This document shows positions 16,083 through 25,725 of a stretch of DNA of 64,000 nt, in pieces. The notes beneath the pieces are model-generated. The model worked only from the letters and a program-made list of their open reading frames with translations, had not been told where the DNA came from and searched no databases. The stretch lies in contig MAAL01000021.1 of the NCBI GenBank assembly GCA_002163245.1, positions 1-64,000 on the forward strand. The letters run 5' to 3'. Source of the DNA: Gammaproteobacteria bacterium 42_54_T18. GTDB taxonomy: Bacteria; Pseudomonadota; Gammaproteobacteria; Pseudomonadales; Ketobacteraceae. Both the position numbers and the translations under genes were made by a program. The number at the start of each line of letters is the position of its first letter. Positions within the stretch are counted from its first letter, which is position 1.

Positions 16083-16115
16083 ATTACGAGTACATTAATA
16101 ATATGTACTCGTAAT
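16083..16115. repeat. Perfect 13-bp inverted repeat
   Basis: ATTACGAGTACAT and ATGTACTCGTAAT surround a 7-base loop between the HMG-CoA lyase and the TonB2 operon. No T-run follows, so it is not a standard terminator. It could be an operator for the downstream operon, whose first start lies about 100 bp away. Confidence 0.6.
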
Positions 16116-16211
16116 TGGTCAGCAGAACTACCTTATAATAACGAAGAACAATAACGAAAAATAACATCCCGAATTAACAACACAATATCACATCATTATG
16201 GCTGAAAATTC

Positions 16212-17036
16212 ATGACGTCTACGGCGATATCATCTCCATTTCATACTCAGGTCAAACAAGTACAGCAGTTTGCTCTAACAATCGTTCTCGGAATATCACT
16301 ACTGTTGGTATCAAAAATCAGTCTCGCTAATAGCGTTGATACACTCGTCAAGAAAGCCTCACAGAACAACAGTATTGCCAAATCATCACAACAGAAAATT
16401 GATAAACTCAGTGATCAATCTCGACAGCTATTCTCAAACTATCAATTAGAATCAAAACGCATTGAAGATCTTAATATTTACAACCTTCAGCTAAAAAAAC
16501 AAATCTATGCACAAAATGTCAAAATCATCGAACTTAGCCAATCCCTAAAAGACATTACCTTAATTGAACGGCAGATTTCTCCGCTGTTACTTCGAATGAT
16601 CCAAGGTTTAGAACAATTTATAGATTTGGATTTACCCTTCCTACTTGAAGAACGCAGAGAGCGCATTCAATTTCTTCGTAGCGCCATGGAACGGGCTGAT
16701 GTTTCTAGCGCAGAAAAATTCCGACAAGTCCTTGAAGCCTTCAATATTGAAAATGAATACGGTAGCACCATTGAATCCTACAAAGGCTCAGTCATTTTGG
16801 GAGAAAAATCTCAAGAGGTTGATTTTTTAAGAGTAGGGCGGGTTGCATTATTATTTCAAACACTCGATGGCAAGCGCCAAGGGGTATGGAATCAAAAACA
16901 ACAGCAATGGGAAGAATTGGACGACAGATACAGACGTGATATTCGTATTGGGTTAAAAATGGCAAAAAAACAAACAGCTCCTAATCTTATTAAAATACCG
17001 GTACCAACTCCGACCTCAACGGAGGCTAAATCCTAA
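16212..17036 (+). CDS. DUF3450 protein of the TonB2-type operon
   Basis: The 274-residue protein has a hydrophobic segment at about residues 20-40 (FALTIVLGISLLLVSKISLA), which is a signal anchor or cleaved signal, then a long coiled coil (about 45-110) and a compact C-terminal domain (about 115-250). It matches the DUF3450 family, found as the first gene of TonB2-type ExbB/ExbD/TonB clusters in marine gammaproteobacteria. Its role is not established; a periplasmic scaffold for the energised complex is the usual guess. The stop codon overlaps the start of the next gene. Confidence 0.8.
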   Translation: MTSTAISSPFHTQVKQVQQFALTIVLGISLLLVSKISLANSVDTLVKKASQNNSIAKSSQQKIDKLSDQSRQLFSNYQLESKRIEDLNIYNLQLKKQIYAQNVKIIELSQSLKDITLIERQISPLLLRMIQGLEQFIDLDLPFLLEERRERIQFLRSAMERADVSSAEKFRQVLEAFNIENEYGSTIESYKGSVILGEKSQEVDFLRVGRVALLFQTLDGKRQGVWNQKQQQWEELDDRYRRDIRIGLKMAKKQTAPNLIKIPVPTPTSTEAKS

Positions 17037-18427
17037 TGACAAAACGTTCTGTAAAACATCCAATAGTAAGAATATCTCTTTCCCTGTTTATCAGTATGTT
17101 ATTAACCGGGTTGTTCAGTCAAAATAGTTGGGCAATTGCGGGAAGCATCGATGACTTGCTACAGATGGTTAAAGAAGGCCGCGTAGTTGAAGCCAAAGAA
17201 CATCGAAACAGAGAAGCTCGTTTTTTAAATAATCAAAACCAACAAAAACGTCTTTATAAAAATGCGATTAAAGAAAGAAACAGTCTTGAAAAGGTCAGTA
17301 TTAAATTAGAAAAAACCTACGATAAAAACGCTGATTCCGTTACAGTATTACAATCCAGATTGGATGAACGCCTCGGAACCTTAAAAGACTTATTCAGTCA
17401 CTTACAAACCAGTGCAGGTTCTGCAGCGGCTAAAATCGATAACTCTATTATATCCGCTGAGTTTCCTGGTCGCTCCTTATTTCTAACGGGCTTATCTAAA
17501 AAAATTGCCAACAGTTCAACCTTACCGTCCATTAGGGAAATGGAACAGCTTTGGTACGAACTACAAAGAGAAATCATAGAGACCGGAAAAGTCAGCCGTT
17601 TCACTACTAACGTTATTGATACTGATGGCATAGCGTCTGAACAAGAAGTCATACGTGTTGGTGCCTTTAATCTTGTTAGTTACGGAAAATATTTTCAATA
17701 TATCCCAGAAACACAAAAAATTGTTGAATATAACAAACAACCTTCCAGCCACTTTGGGTTATCAGCACTTTCCTTACGTACCTCTGAAGATGACTTATCC
17801 AGCTTTGGTGTTGATCCTACGCGGGGAGCGATTCTCGAAGCCATGGTTCAGACCCCTGAACTATCAGATCGAATCGAACAAGGTGGAATAGTGGGTTATT
17901 TTATTCTTGCGTTAGGGGCTTTGGGTTTTCTAATTATTATTGAACGTTTTGGATACCTCACGGTTATAAGCCGACGTATAACCTCACAGATTGATAACCT
18001 AGTCCCTGACGTAAAAAACCCTCTTGGTAGGATATTTAAGGTCTATCAAGACAATGCATCTGTCGACACGGGAACCTTAGAGTTAAAACTCGGTGAAGCT
18101 ATCTTAAAAGAGCGAGCACCACTTGAACGCTTTCTAACGTTTCTAAAAATAATTTCAGTTGTATCACCGTTATTAGGACTTCTTGGTACCGTAACGGGAA
18201 TGATCAACACCTTCCAAGCCATTACCCTTTTCGGAACCGGTGACCCTAAGTTAATGGCAGGTGGAATTTCCCAAGCATTGGTTACAACCGTGATGGGGTT
18301 AAGTATCGCTATTCCGATCGTTTTGTTTCATACCATTGTCAGTAGCCGAAGCAAACGTCTGCTAATGATTTTGGAAGAACAAAGTGCCGGGATGATCGCA
18401 GAACAAGCGGAAAAGGAGCACCAGTAG
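17036..18427 (+). CDS. TtpC-like MotA/TolQ/ExbB proton channel family protein
   Basis: The 463-residue protein is an enlarged ExbB relative. A signal peptide (to about residue 33) precedes a periplasmic coiled-coil and globular part (about 40-280). A membrane helix follows near 285-305 and the MotA/TolQ/ExbB domain occupies about 330-450, with FLKIISVVSPLLGLLGTVTG and MAGGISQALVTTVMGLSIAI. This architecture is that of TtpC, the extra component of Vibrio TonB2 systems that links the cytoplasmic membrane motor to TonB-dependent uptake. It overlaps the preceding gene by a base or so and the next begins 2 bp after it, so the operon is tightly coupled. Confidence 0.88.
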   Translation: MTKRSVKHPIVRISLSLFISMLLTGLFSQNSWAIAGSIDDLLQMVKEGRVVEAKEHRNREARFLNNQNQQKRLYKNAIKERNSLEKVSIKLEKTYDKNADSVTVLQSRLDERLGTLKDLFSHLQTSAGSAAAKIDNSIISAEFPGRSLFLTGLSKKIANSSTLPSIREMEQLWYELQREIIETGKVSRFTTNVIDTDGIASEQEVIRVGAFNLVSYGKYFQYIPETQKIVEYNKQPSSHFGLSALSLRTSEDDLSSFGVDPTRGAILEAMVQTPELSDRIEQGGIVGYFILALGALGFLIIIERFGYLTVISRRITSQIDNLVPDVKNPLGRIFKVYQDNASVDTGTLELKLGEAILKERAPLERFLTFLKIISVVSPLLGLLGTVTGMINTFQAITLFGTGDPKLMAGGISQALVTTVMGLSIAIPIVLFHTIVSSRSKRLLMILEEQSAGMIAEQAEKEHQ

Positions 18428-18428
18428 C

Positions 18429-18953
18429 GTGGGCTGGTTCATTGAAGCATTACAATCGGTTCGAGAGTTTCTTGAAGCTGGCGGTTATGTCTTATTGAGC
18501 ATAGGCGTTCTCACTTGGATAATGTGGTTTCTAATTATTGAACGAGTATTGTTTTTTAACATTGGAATTAAACAAGAAGTGCAACAAGTTTACGATAATT
18601 GGAATATGCGAAAAGATCATAACTCATGGTACGCGCAACAAATCCGCCAACGACTTGTTTCTCATATCTGTCTCAAAACCAATTTTGCATTACCCACCAT
18701 ACGTACATTGATAATGTTATGCCCCTTATTAGGTTTACTCGGTACAGTATCCGGAATGATCGAAGTATTTGAAGCGCTAACCCAAGGAGAGTCTGAAAAT
18801 ATTCGATCCATTGCGTCAGGATTTTCCAAAGCGATTATTTCCACCTTAGCTGGGTTAGTCAGCGCATTATCAGGGCTCATTGCTTTTAATTTTCTGAACA
18901 AAAAAGCCCTTAAAATCAATCAACACCTTACTCATATTCTTGCGGATAAATAA
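18429..18953 (+). CDS. exbB: ExbB-type proton channel subunit
   Basis: The 174-residue inner-membrane protein has three hydrophobic segments (about residues 18-38, 95-115 and 138-158) and the MotA/TolQ/ExbB signature LCPLLGLLGTVSGMIEVFEA. With ExbD it forms the proton-driven motor that energises TonB. It starts with GTG at 18429, 2 bp after the TtpC-like gene, whose last codons carry the ribosome-binding sequence (AAAAGGAG). It is shorter than E. coli ExbB, as is usual for the ExbB2 of TonB2 systems. Confidence 0.92.
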   Translation: MGWFIEALQSVREFLEAGGYVLLSIGVLTWIMWFLIIERVLFFNIGIKQEVQQVYDNWNMRKDHNSWYAQQIRQRLVSHICLKTNFALPTIRTLIMLCPLLGLLGTVSGMIEVFEALTQGESENIRSIASGFSKAIISTLAGLVSALSGLIAFNFLNKKALKINQHLTHILADK

Positions 18954-18959
18954 CAAACG

Positions 18960-19367
18960 ATGAGAAAATTATTTCCACGTATTCATCAAGAAGAAGAATC
19001 CAATATCGACATCACTCCAATGATTGATGTGGTATTTATTATGTTGATATTTTTTATTGTTACTGCCTCTTTTGTAAAAGAGTCCGGTATTGACGTCAAC
19101 CGACCAGAAGCATCAACCGCAGTTACCAAAGAGCGAGCTAATATACTAATAGCCATTAGCGCAAACGATGAAATTTGGATCGATAAACGACGTATTGATG
19201 CACGCTCTATCCGTGCAGTTATTGAACGTATGCACGCACAAAATCCACAAGGTTCTGTTGTCATTCAAGCAGATAAACGATCCACCAATGACAAATTGGT
19301 GAAAGTGATGGACGCCGCTCGCGAAGCAGGCGTTTACAACATCGCTATAGCCACCCGAAAACAATAG
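18960..19367 (+). CDS. exbD: ExbD-type proton channel subunit
   Basis: The 135-residue protein has a short cytoplasmic N-terminus, one membrane helix (about 20-40) carrying the essential aspartate in ITPMIDVVFIMLIFFIV, and a periplasmic domain. It is the TolR/ExbD partner of the upstream ExbB. It lies 6 bp after exbB and 10 bp before tonB in the same operon. Confidence 0.94.
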   Translation: MRKLFPRIHQEEESNIDITPMIDVVFIMLIFFIVTASFVKESGIDVNRPEASTAVTKERANILIAISANDEIWIDKRRIDARSIRAVIERMHAQNPQGSVVIQADKRSTNDKLVKVMDAAREAGVYNIAIATRKQ

Positions 19368-19377
19368 GGCAGAGCTG

Positions 19378-19986
19378 ATGTTCTCTCGTTTTACTTATGC
19401 AGCACCTATTGCACTAATGATTACTTTCGGGTTATTTATTTTGATGCAATCCCTTATATCTTCAGGTCGCTACGTTATGGTGGATGACCAAAATTATACC
19501 GCCGTTAGTTTTATTCGAGAAAAACGTGAAAATATTTTAGCTATTCAACAAACCAAACCCATCAAACCACCCAAACCACAAAAAGCCCCACCACAACCCA
19601 GTATTTCCTCCGGAGAATCACCACAAGTTAGCTTACAAGCATTTGATTTACCCTCTGTACCCATTCAACCAACGATGAATATCGAATCCGGATTTGGTGT
19701 TGGTACAGGAGAAGGTGACTATCTACCCATCGTTCGTGTTGCACCACAATACCCGCGAAGAGCATTAATTAACGATGTCGAAGGCTGGGTAATCGTTGAA
19801 TTTACCGTTACCCCCTTGGGTACCGTAACAAATCCACATATCATCGCCGAAGAACCCAACGGGGTATTTAGTGATGTCGCAAAAAATGCAGTATTAAAAT
19901 TTCGCTATAAACCCCGCATTGTAAACGGTGAACCTATTTCCGTGTCTGGTGTTCGTAATAAAATCACATTCAGGTTAGCAAAATAA
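19378..19986 (+). CDS. tonB: TonB energy transducer (TonB2 type)
   Basis: The 202-residue protein has an N-terminal membrane anchor (about residues 9-28), a proline/lysine-rich linker (KPIKPPKPQKAPPQPS, about 60-75) and a C-terminal TonB domain (about 115-202: YPRRALINDVEGWVIVEFTV, then a conserved FRYKP motif). It spans the periplasm and transmits proton-motive force to TonB-dependent outer-membrane receptors. The short linker and the genes around it indicate a TonB2-type transducer. The TPR gene starts on the last base of its stop codon. Confidence 0.93.
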   Translation: MFSRFTYAAPIALMITFGLFILMQSLISSGRYVMVDDQNYTAVSFIREKRENILAIQQTKPIKPPKPQKAPPQPSISSGESPQVSLQAFDLPSVPIQPTMNIESGFGVGTGEGDYLPIVRVAPQYPRRALINDVEGWVIVEFTVTPLGTVTNPHIIAEEPNGVFSDVAKNAVLKFRYKPRIVNGEPISVSGVRNKITFRLAK

Positions 19987-21320
19987 TGCCTGACTCTCTG
20001 AAGCCGCCAAACATTAAACTATCAACGGATTCTCGCCAGATCAATATTCAATATTTACTGTTCGGGGTTTTATTATTTTTCTCCATCATAGCCACACCCG
20101 CTTTCTCCGAAAAATACAAAAAAGTACCCACTATTCGAGAAAATACCTACAAATTATTATCCATATCACAACGAGCCTTTTCAAATAACGATTCAAAAAA
20201 GGCTCTCTCTATTTTGGATAAACTTAACAAAACAGCAACACTAAATAGTTATGAAAAAGCCATGATGTGGAATCAATATGCTTCTATTTATTATGGTTTA
20301 AATAACATCGACAAAGCAATTTCATCCTATGAGAAATTATTATCCCAAGACAACTACCCCAAAGCTCTCAAAGTAAAAACCACCTACAATATCGCACAAC
20401 TCTATTTCTTTAATAAACAATACCCACAAGTTATCACAAAACTACAACGCTGGTTCACACTTACCAACAATCCAAGCGCAGAAGCATATGCCTTACAAGC
20501 CCAAGCCTACTACTACTTAGAGAATCACCAACAAGTCGTCGACAGTATTAACAAAGCCATTGATATTGTGGATAAAAAAAGTCTGAACCCAAAAGAACAG
20601 TGGATGGTATTACTTCAATCCAGCTTAAATAAACTCGGACTAGAGAAGCATCGCCTCTCTATACTAAAATGGATGGTACGCATTTTTCCCACCAAAGATT
20701 ATATGCTCAGTTTAGCCAGTGCCTACGCCACACTGGATCAACAAAAAGAACAACTTGCGGTTATGGAACTCGCCTACAAAAAAGGCCACCTCAACGACGA
20801 ACGTTTATTACTAGCACTAACCACATTATTTTATGCTCAAGGTGTCCCTTACAAAGCTGCAAAAGTCATGCAAAAAGGCTTACAAGAAAAAACCATCAAA
20901 ACCAACAGCCGAAACTTAAAACTATTATCCAACTGCCTACGTGCGGCACAAGAATTTGAAAAAGCACTATCGCCATTAAAACAATCCGCCAAATTATCCA
21001 ACGACGCAGAAACCTACTACCAACTTGCCACCACTTACTACCAACTCGCCCGCTGGGACGAAGCCGCCACAGCATTCACCCAAGCACTGGATAGACACCT
21101 TCCAAGTAGAGAACAACGCGCATGGGTATTACTCGGCCAAACTTATTTACAAAAACACCAATTTGAAGACGCCATCAACAGCTTCACCCGCGCCAGCACC
21201 TTTAACGATACCCAAGAAATCGCCAACCGCTGGGTCCGCTACGCCGAACTGGAAAGAGATCGGTATGAAATACTAAAAGACAGTGAAGAATTATTAAAAC
21301 AAGATATTCAGATCAAGTAA
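19986..21320 (+). CDS. TPR-repeat protein of the TonB2-type operon
   Basis: The 444-residue protein has a hydrophobic N-terminal segment (about residues 22-41, LLFGVLLFFSIIATPAFS), probably a signal peptide, and then tetratricopeptide repeats along most of its length (for example around 90-125, 170-200, 330-365 and 380-410). It ends the DUF3450-ttpC-exbB-exbD-tonB operon. TPR proteins in this position are common in TonB2-type clusters and may act as periplasmic scaffolds for the complex; the exact role is unknown. Codons late in the gene end in C more often than in the upstream genes. Confidence 0.85.
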   Translation: MPDSLKPPNIKLSTDSRQINIQYLLFGVLLFFSIIATPAFSEKYKKVPTIRENTYKLLSISQRAFSNNDSKKALSILDKLNKTATLNSYEKAMMWNQYASIYYGLNNIDKAISSYEKLLSQDNYPKALKVKTTYNIAQLYFFNKQYPQVITKLQRWFTLTNNPSAEAYALQAQAYYYLENHQQVVDSINKAIDIVDKKSLNPKEQWMVLLQSSLNKLGLEKHRLSILKWMVRIFPTKDYMLSLASAYATLDQQKEQLAVMELAYKKGHLNDERLLLALTTLFYAQGVPYKAAKVMQKGLQEKTIKTNSRNLKLLSNCLRAAQEFEKALSPLKQSAKLSNDAETYYQLATTYYQLARWDEAATAFTQALDRHLPSREQRAWVLLGQTYLQKHQFEDAINSFTRASTFNDTQEIANRWVRYAELERDRYEILKDSEELLKQDIQIK

Positions 21321-21377
21321 CAAAGTTGTACATGACACACAGGTTTCAAAGAACAAAATTTTCTATCTATTCAAAAG

Positions 21378-21522
21378 ATCTATAAATCTTGCTAGTAGCG
21401 TTGTATGTGGCCCATTATTTCAGAAATCTCTGAGGCAAGGACGCCGAAGAAAGCATACATGGATGTACTAGCTGCGGTTTCTGAAATAATGGGCCACATA
21501 CAACGCGATCCTATAGATCCGT
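21378..21522. repeat. Dispersed palindromic repeat, copy A
   Basis: A perfect 29-bp inverted repeat (21398-21426 / 21478-21506) encloses a 51-base core with GGCAAGGACGCCG, CATGGATG and GCTGCGG. Outer GATCTATA/TATAGATC (21378-21385 / 21512-21519) also pair, and the element ends with AGATCCG. Related sequences occur near 29906, 44920 and 56696. It could fold into one very stable hairpin in RNA after the TonB2 operon. Confidence 0.8.
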
Positions 21523-21563
21523 ACACATACACAAAAGACTAAACATCAAATTATAGGCCCCCA

Positions 21564-22547
21564 ATGAAAGCCATCACCATTACCGACGACAACCAACTAA
21601 TCTGGCAAAACACCCCAAACCCACTAGACACCACACCACTACAGCCACACCAAGTTGCCATCAACGTCAAAGCCACCGCCGTCAATCGCGCCGATCTCAT
21701 GCAACGCAAAGGAGTCTACCCAGCCCCCCCCGGAGCCAGCAATATCCTTGGCCTAGAATGTGCCGGAGAAATATCCGCCGTTGGCACCGACGTCAACCAG
21801 TGGAAAATCGGTGACAAAGTCTGCGCACTACTCGCCGGAGGCGGCTACGCAGAAACCGTTGTTTGTGCCGCAAGCCATATACTCCCCATACCGAACGGAT
21901 TCAGTTTCGAACAAGCAGCCGCACTACCCGAAGTATTTGCCACCGCCTGGTTAAACATTTTTATGGAAGCCAACCTACAACCTAACGAAAGCGTTCTATG
22001 TCACGCAGGGGCCAGCGGTGTTGGCACCGCAGCCATACAACTCTGTCACCAATTCGGGCATAACTGCTACGTTACTGTCGGTTCCAATGAAAAGCTCGAA
22101 TTCTGTCGCTCCCTAGGCGCAACCAATGGCATTAACCGTCACAATGACAATATTCAAGAACACATCAAGACTTGGACGCAGGGGAAAGGAGTTAACGTTA
22201 TCTTAGACCCCGTTGGTGGAGACTCCTTCGAAAACAACATTCGTTGCCTAAATACCGACGGCAGAATGATCATGATAGGTATTATGGCCGGACGTAAATC
22301 TACCATCGACCTAGGGCGCCTATTGGTAAAACGCCTGAGCGTAGTAGGTTCCACATTAAGAAGCCGAAACGATGAGTATAAATCACTCCTTATTGCTGAG
22401 CTTTCAGAAAAAGTGTGGCCACTCTTTGAAACAGGCAAACTCAAACCCATCATCGATACACAACTTCCTATCACAGAAGCTGAACAAGCATTTACCCTAA
22501 TTGAATCCAATAAAACAACAGGCAAGGTAATTCTGTCTATAAATTAG
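21564..22547 (+). CDS. NAD(P)H:quinone oxidoreductase (zinc-free MDR family, PIG3-like)
   Basis: The 327-residue protein is a medium-chain reductase of the quinone oxidoreductase/zeta-crystallin group. It shows NRADLMQRKGVYP (about 37-49) and GLECAGEISAVG near 63-74. The NADP-binding fold contains HAGASGVGTAAIQL (about 146-159), and FETGKLKP follows near the end. The zinc ligands of alcohol dehydrogenases are absent, as expected for this group. It reduces quinones or enones with NADPH in the cytoplasm. It stands alone between the palindromic repeat and a gene of unknown function. Codon use is notably C-rich compared with the origin-side genes. Confidence 0.9.
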   Translation: MKAITITDDNQLIWQNTPNPLDTTPLQPHQVAINVKATAVNRADLMQRKGVYPAPPGASNILGLECAGEISAVGTDVNQWKIGDKVCALLAGGGYAETVVCAASHILPIPNGFSFEQAAALPEVFATAWLNIFMEANLQPNESVLCHAGASGVGTAAIQLCHQFGHNCYVTVGSNEKLEFCRSLGATNGINRHNDNIQEHIKTWTQGKGVNVILDPVGGDSFENNIRCLNTDGRMIMIGIMAGRKSTIDLGRLLVKRLSVVGSTLRSRNDEYKSLLIAELSEKVWPLFETGKLKPIIDTQLPITEAEQAFTLIESNKTTGKVILSIN

Positions 22548-22565
22548 ACTATTCCCTTAATTCAC

Positions 22566-22615
22566 CAGTAGATCTGAGAGCAATTCCGGCGTTTAGCCGT
22601 TTCGCAGATCTACTG
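22566..22615. repeat. Inverted repeat after the quinone oxidoreductase gene
   Basis: CAGTAGATCTG (22566-22576) and CAGATCTACTG (22605-22615) are perfect 11-bp arms around 28 bases. There is no T-run. It may be a stem at the 3' end of the transcript; the function is unknown. Confidence 0.5.
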
Positions 22616-22716
22616 AACAATACATTCTGTTCCTCACACTTAACGACAGGTTATGGATTTTTTGCTGCTAATCAATACAATAGGCATCACACTCTCAATC
22701 ACCTTTGACTTGTCCT

Positions 22717-23355
22717 ATGAACTTATCATCTCACCAAGACTTAACAGTGTTTAGCACAACGGAAGACTTACACTCATTGCATTCAACAATTGAGTCCTCC
22801 AATGACCTTCTTGAAATGCAAATTGAGCACAGTAGCCAACGTGCGATTAAGGTATCCAATGCTATTACTCAAATAATGCTGGCTAACCTTGAAGAAGAAA
22901 ACAGTGACCAACAACTACAACGCCACGAACAAGCAGAACAAATAGCCTATAACCTAGGATGCCAAGAATTCCTATCCACCAGTCATTTTGGCAAATCATC
23001 CATCAGAACAGAAAATCCATTTTCAGAGCTCAACTTACAACACGCATGGGATAATGGTTTTACTCGTAGTGCCATCGATAATAAAAATAACCATCAAAAA
23101 ATGCTCGAAACCCAGCTATGGGGTAACGCCTATCACTCTGAACAGAACCAATCACAGTACGCCATGGCCGCATTAGCCTTATTTACAATCGCTGAACAGT
23201 CTACAGATACAATCGAGAGGTTCCGCGCGACACAGCTAGCCAATGAAATGGTCCATTATACAAAACAACACCAACCCACTCTAAAGCGTCAACAAGAAAT
23301 CGATAGTTTCTTATCTCAGCAGGCATCACGCCTCGCCAAAGAACTCGATTTTTGA
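22717..23355 (+). CDS. Hypothetical helical protein
   Basis: I do not recognise this 212-residue protein. It is polar, rich in Gln, Glu, His and Ser, lacks a signal peptide or membrane helix, and should be mostly alpha-helical (for example about residues 30-75 and 130-210). The ATG at 22717 is preferred to the upstream in-frame TTG at 22705. The methyltransferase starts 10 bp after its stop codon, so they are probably one transcript. It might be a small conserved gene of this lineage. Confidence 0.65.
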   Translation: MNLSSHQDLTVFSTTEDLHSLHSTIESSNDLLEMQIEHSSQRAIKVSNAITQIMLANLEEENSDQQLQRHEQAEQIAYNLGCQEFLSTSHFGKSSIRTENPFSELNLQHAWDNGFTRSAIDNKNNHQKMLETQLWGNAYHSEQNQSQYAMAALALFTIAEQSTDTIERFRATQLANEMVHYTKQHQPTLKRQQEIDSFLSQQASRLAKELDF

Positions 23356-23365
23356 CGTAGATATC

Positions 23366-23983
23366 ATGACCAAACAATCACAACAAGAAAAGTGGAACAG
23401 GATATACAAAAACAAGATGTTAGAAGGTGATACACACCGAAACCTTCCACAGCCCTGTTCACTGTTATCACAATATCACTACCTTTTACCACCCGATGGC
23501 AGCGCCATAGATATCGCATGTGGAACCGGCGGTAACGCTATTTTTCTTGCAAATCATGGCCTTATGACAAAAGCGATTGATATTTCCGATGTTGCTGTTG
23601 AACAACTTAGCGCTCGAAACGTTCCTAGACTTACTGCCAGTTACCAAGATGTAGAACAACATCTGAAACTTACCCCAATCACTAACTCAACCCCCCAAGA
23701 TAGCTTCGACGTTATTGTTGTATCCTGCTATCTCTACCGCGAACTATGCCCCGTAATCATAGAAGCTTTAGCTCCCGGTGGGCTTTTGTTTTATCAAACC
23801 TTTCACCAACAAAAACAATCTTCAATCGGTCCATCAAACCCAAAATTCTTACTTAAAAACAATGAGTTACTTGAATTATTTAACCCCTTAGACACACTAA
23901 TTTTTCACCAACTAAGCAGTCAAGGTGATGTTTCTCAAGGAAATCGAGACCTCTCCTGCTTAATCGCGCAAAAACCCTTCTAA
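23366..23983 (+). CDS. Class I SAM-dependent methyltransferase (TehB-like)
   Basis: The 205-residue protein has the Rossmann methyltransferase motifs: motif I AIDIACGTGGNAIFLA (about 47-62), an acidic residue at the end of strand 2 (KAIDIS), and the motif IV region FDVIVVSCYLYRELCP. The opening WNRIYKNKM and the length are those of TehB-like and thiol/tellurite methyltransferases. The substrate is not known. It follows the hypothetical helical gene by 10 bp. The region from 23984 to the next gene contains no obvious terminator. Confidence 0.88.
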   Translation: MTKQSQQEKWNRIYKNKMLEGDTHRNLPQPCSLLSQYHYLLPPDGSAIDIACGTGGNAIFLANHGLMTKAIDISDVAVEQLSARNVPRLTASYQDVEQHLKLTPITNSTPQDSFDVIVVSCYLYRELCPVIIEALAPGGLLFYQTFHQQKQSSIGPSNPKFLLKNNELLELFNPLDTLIFHQLSSQGDVSQGNRDLSCLIAQKPF

Positions 23984-24090
23984 ACCAAATCTCTACTCAC
24001 ATTGACAACAACTGGAAACCTCGTCAGAAACTCCTAAACTTAGGGTATCGATGAATTTTTCTGTAATTTGGATTTTGTTGTGAGACACGC

Positions 24091-25725
24091 ATGCCCTTAA
24101 AGTTAATTCCCTACCACAAGATGAACGTGCTAATCATAGAAGATTTAGCTGAAATGCGTTCATCCATGAAGTCCATGTTAAATGCGATTGGTGTACAACA
24201 CACAGAAAGTGTTAATAATGGCGAAGATGCTTTAAAGAAACTTCGCGACAATAATTATGACCTTGTGTTTTCTGACTATGAGTTAGGAAGGGGAAAGGAT
24301 GGTCAGCAAATATTGGAAGAAATTCGTTTTAATAATTTAGTAAAACCATCCTCTGTTTTTATTATGGTTACAGCAGCGCAAACCCAAGATATGGTAATGG
24401 GCGCACTGGAGTTCGAACCTGACGGCTATATTGCTAAACCGGTTACATTAGAATTACTTAAAACGCGCTTAGTTCGTATTATTCGTACCAAAGATATATA
24501 TAAAGATATTAACGTTGCTATGGATGACGAAAATATCGAAGACGCCCTAAATGCCTGTAACCGACTTGCAATGGAACGCCCTAAGTTTGCCTTGCCGGCT
24601 TACCGCATCAAGGGAAAGATTTTAATCAAAGAACATCGCTTTGAAGAAGCTAAAGATATTTATGAAACTGTTCTAGGTATTAAACGTGTTGCGTGGGCAA
24701 TATTGGGTATGGCTATAGTTCACTTTTACTGTAAAGAGTATGAACAAGCTCAAAACTTACTAGAAAGTTTAGCAAAAACAAAAGCCAAATACGTCGAAGC
24801 CCAAGACTGGCTGGCGAAAGCCCTAGAAGAACAAGGAAAATATAAAGCAGCACAAAAAGTATTAATGGAAGCTATTGCGCAATCACCCAAATCCGTTCGA
24901 AGACAACAGGCTCTTGCTCGGGTTTCCGAAAAAAATGGTGATATCGAAATAATGTGGAAGTCCTGCCGAAAAGCTGTCGCGTTAGGACAAAACTCTTGTT
25001 TCAAAACGCCAGAGGTATTTATTGGTTTAGCAAAATCCTTACAACCAAAAATTAAAAACGGCAGTATGCGTGATAAAAAACTATGTACTGTTGAAGCACT
25101 AAATCTTATCGAATCCGCTCGAATTGACTTTGAACTTGATATCATTTTATCTTTAAAATGTTCGCTAGTAGAGGCCGAAACGCTCATTAATTCCGGAAAA
25201 GAAGAAGAAGGTAAACTTGCATACCGTGTAGCAGATACCGTTATTGAAATGGCGGCTAATCTTTCGTTAGACGATAGATTAGATATCTTTAATACAAAAC
25301 TTCAGTTTGAAACTGAAGATGATGCTATGGCCTACGGAGAAAAAGTATTAACTGATATCGCAGGTAATAAACGTCTACAAGTTAAATACTTCCAAAACAT
25401 TGAAGTTTTCCTCAGCAATCGTCCAGACGAACGCCTAGCGTTAGTCAAAGAGCGTGGGGAAGATTTATTATTACGAGAAGATGTCGAAGATGCATTGGAT
25501 TTATACTTACGAGCAAGCACATTCAAAAATGCCGATGAAGATATTTATCTAGGTGTTCTAAAATCTATCATTGGTCGTTTTAAAAAAGGGCGACCGGATC
25601 GACATTTAACGCAAAAATGTGACGAGCTCTTTAAGAAATTGGAAACCCTTCCAGAATCAGATCCTCGTCACCCAACACTTGAACAACTTAAATTTCAATG
25701 GGAAGAGATAACTGGCGATGGGTAA
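24091..25725 (+). CDS. Response regulator with TPR output domain
   Basis: The 544-residue protein has a CheY-type receiver domain (about residues 11-135): acidic pair in IIEDLAEM, phospho-acceptor Asp in LVFSDYELG, Thr in FIMVTAAQ and Lys in GYIAKPV. The rest (about 150-540) is helical with TPR-like repeats and no DNA-binding domain. The output is therefore likely protein-protein interaction, as in similar receiver-TPR proteins of marine Gammaproteobacteria. Its 3' end overlaps the next gene, a soluble histidine kinase, by 8 bases, which makes the two a probable cognate pair. A second in-frame ATG at 24121 is also a possible start. Confidence 0.88.
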   Translation: MPLKLIPYHKMNVLIIEDLAEMRSSMKSMLNAIGVQHTESVNNGEDALKKLRDNNYDLVFSDYELGRGKDGQQILEEIRFNNLVKPSSVFIMVTAAQTQDMVMGALEFEPDGYIAKPVTLELLKTRLVRIIRTKDIYKDINVAMDDENIEDALNACNRLAMERPKFALPAYRIKGKILIKEHRFEEAKDIYETVLGIKRVAWAILGMAIVHFYCKEYEQAQNLLESLAKTKAKYVEAQDWLAKALEEQGKYKAAQKVLMEAIAQSPKSVRRQQALARVSEKNGDIEIMWKSCRKAVALGQNSCFKTPEVFIGLAKSLQPKIKNGSMRDKKLCTVEALNLIESARIDFELDIILSLKCSLVEAETLINSGKEEEGKLAYRVADTVIEMAANLSLDDRLDIFNTKLQFETEDDAMAYGEKVLTDIAGNKRLQVKYFQNIEVFLSNRPDERLALVKERGEDLLLREDVEDALDLYLRASTFKNADEDIYLGVLKSIIGRFKKGRPDRHLTQKCDELFKKLETLPESDPRHPTLEQLKFQWEEITGDG

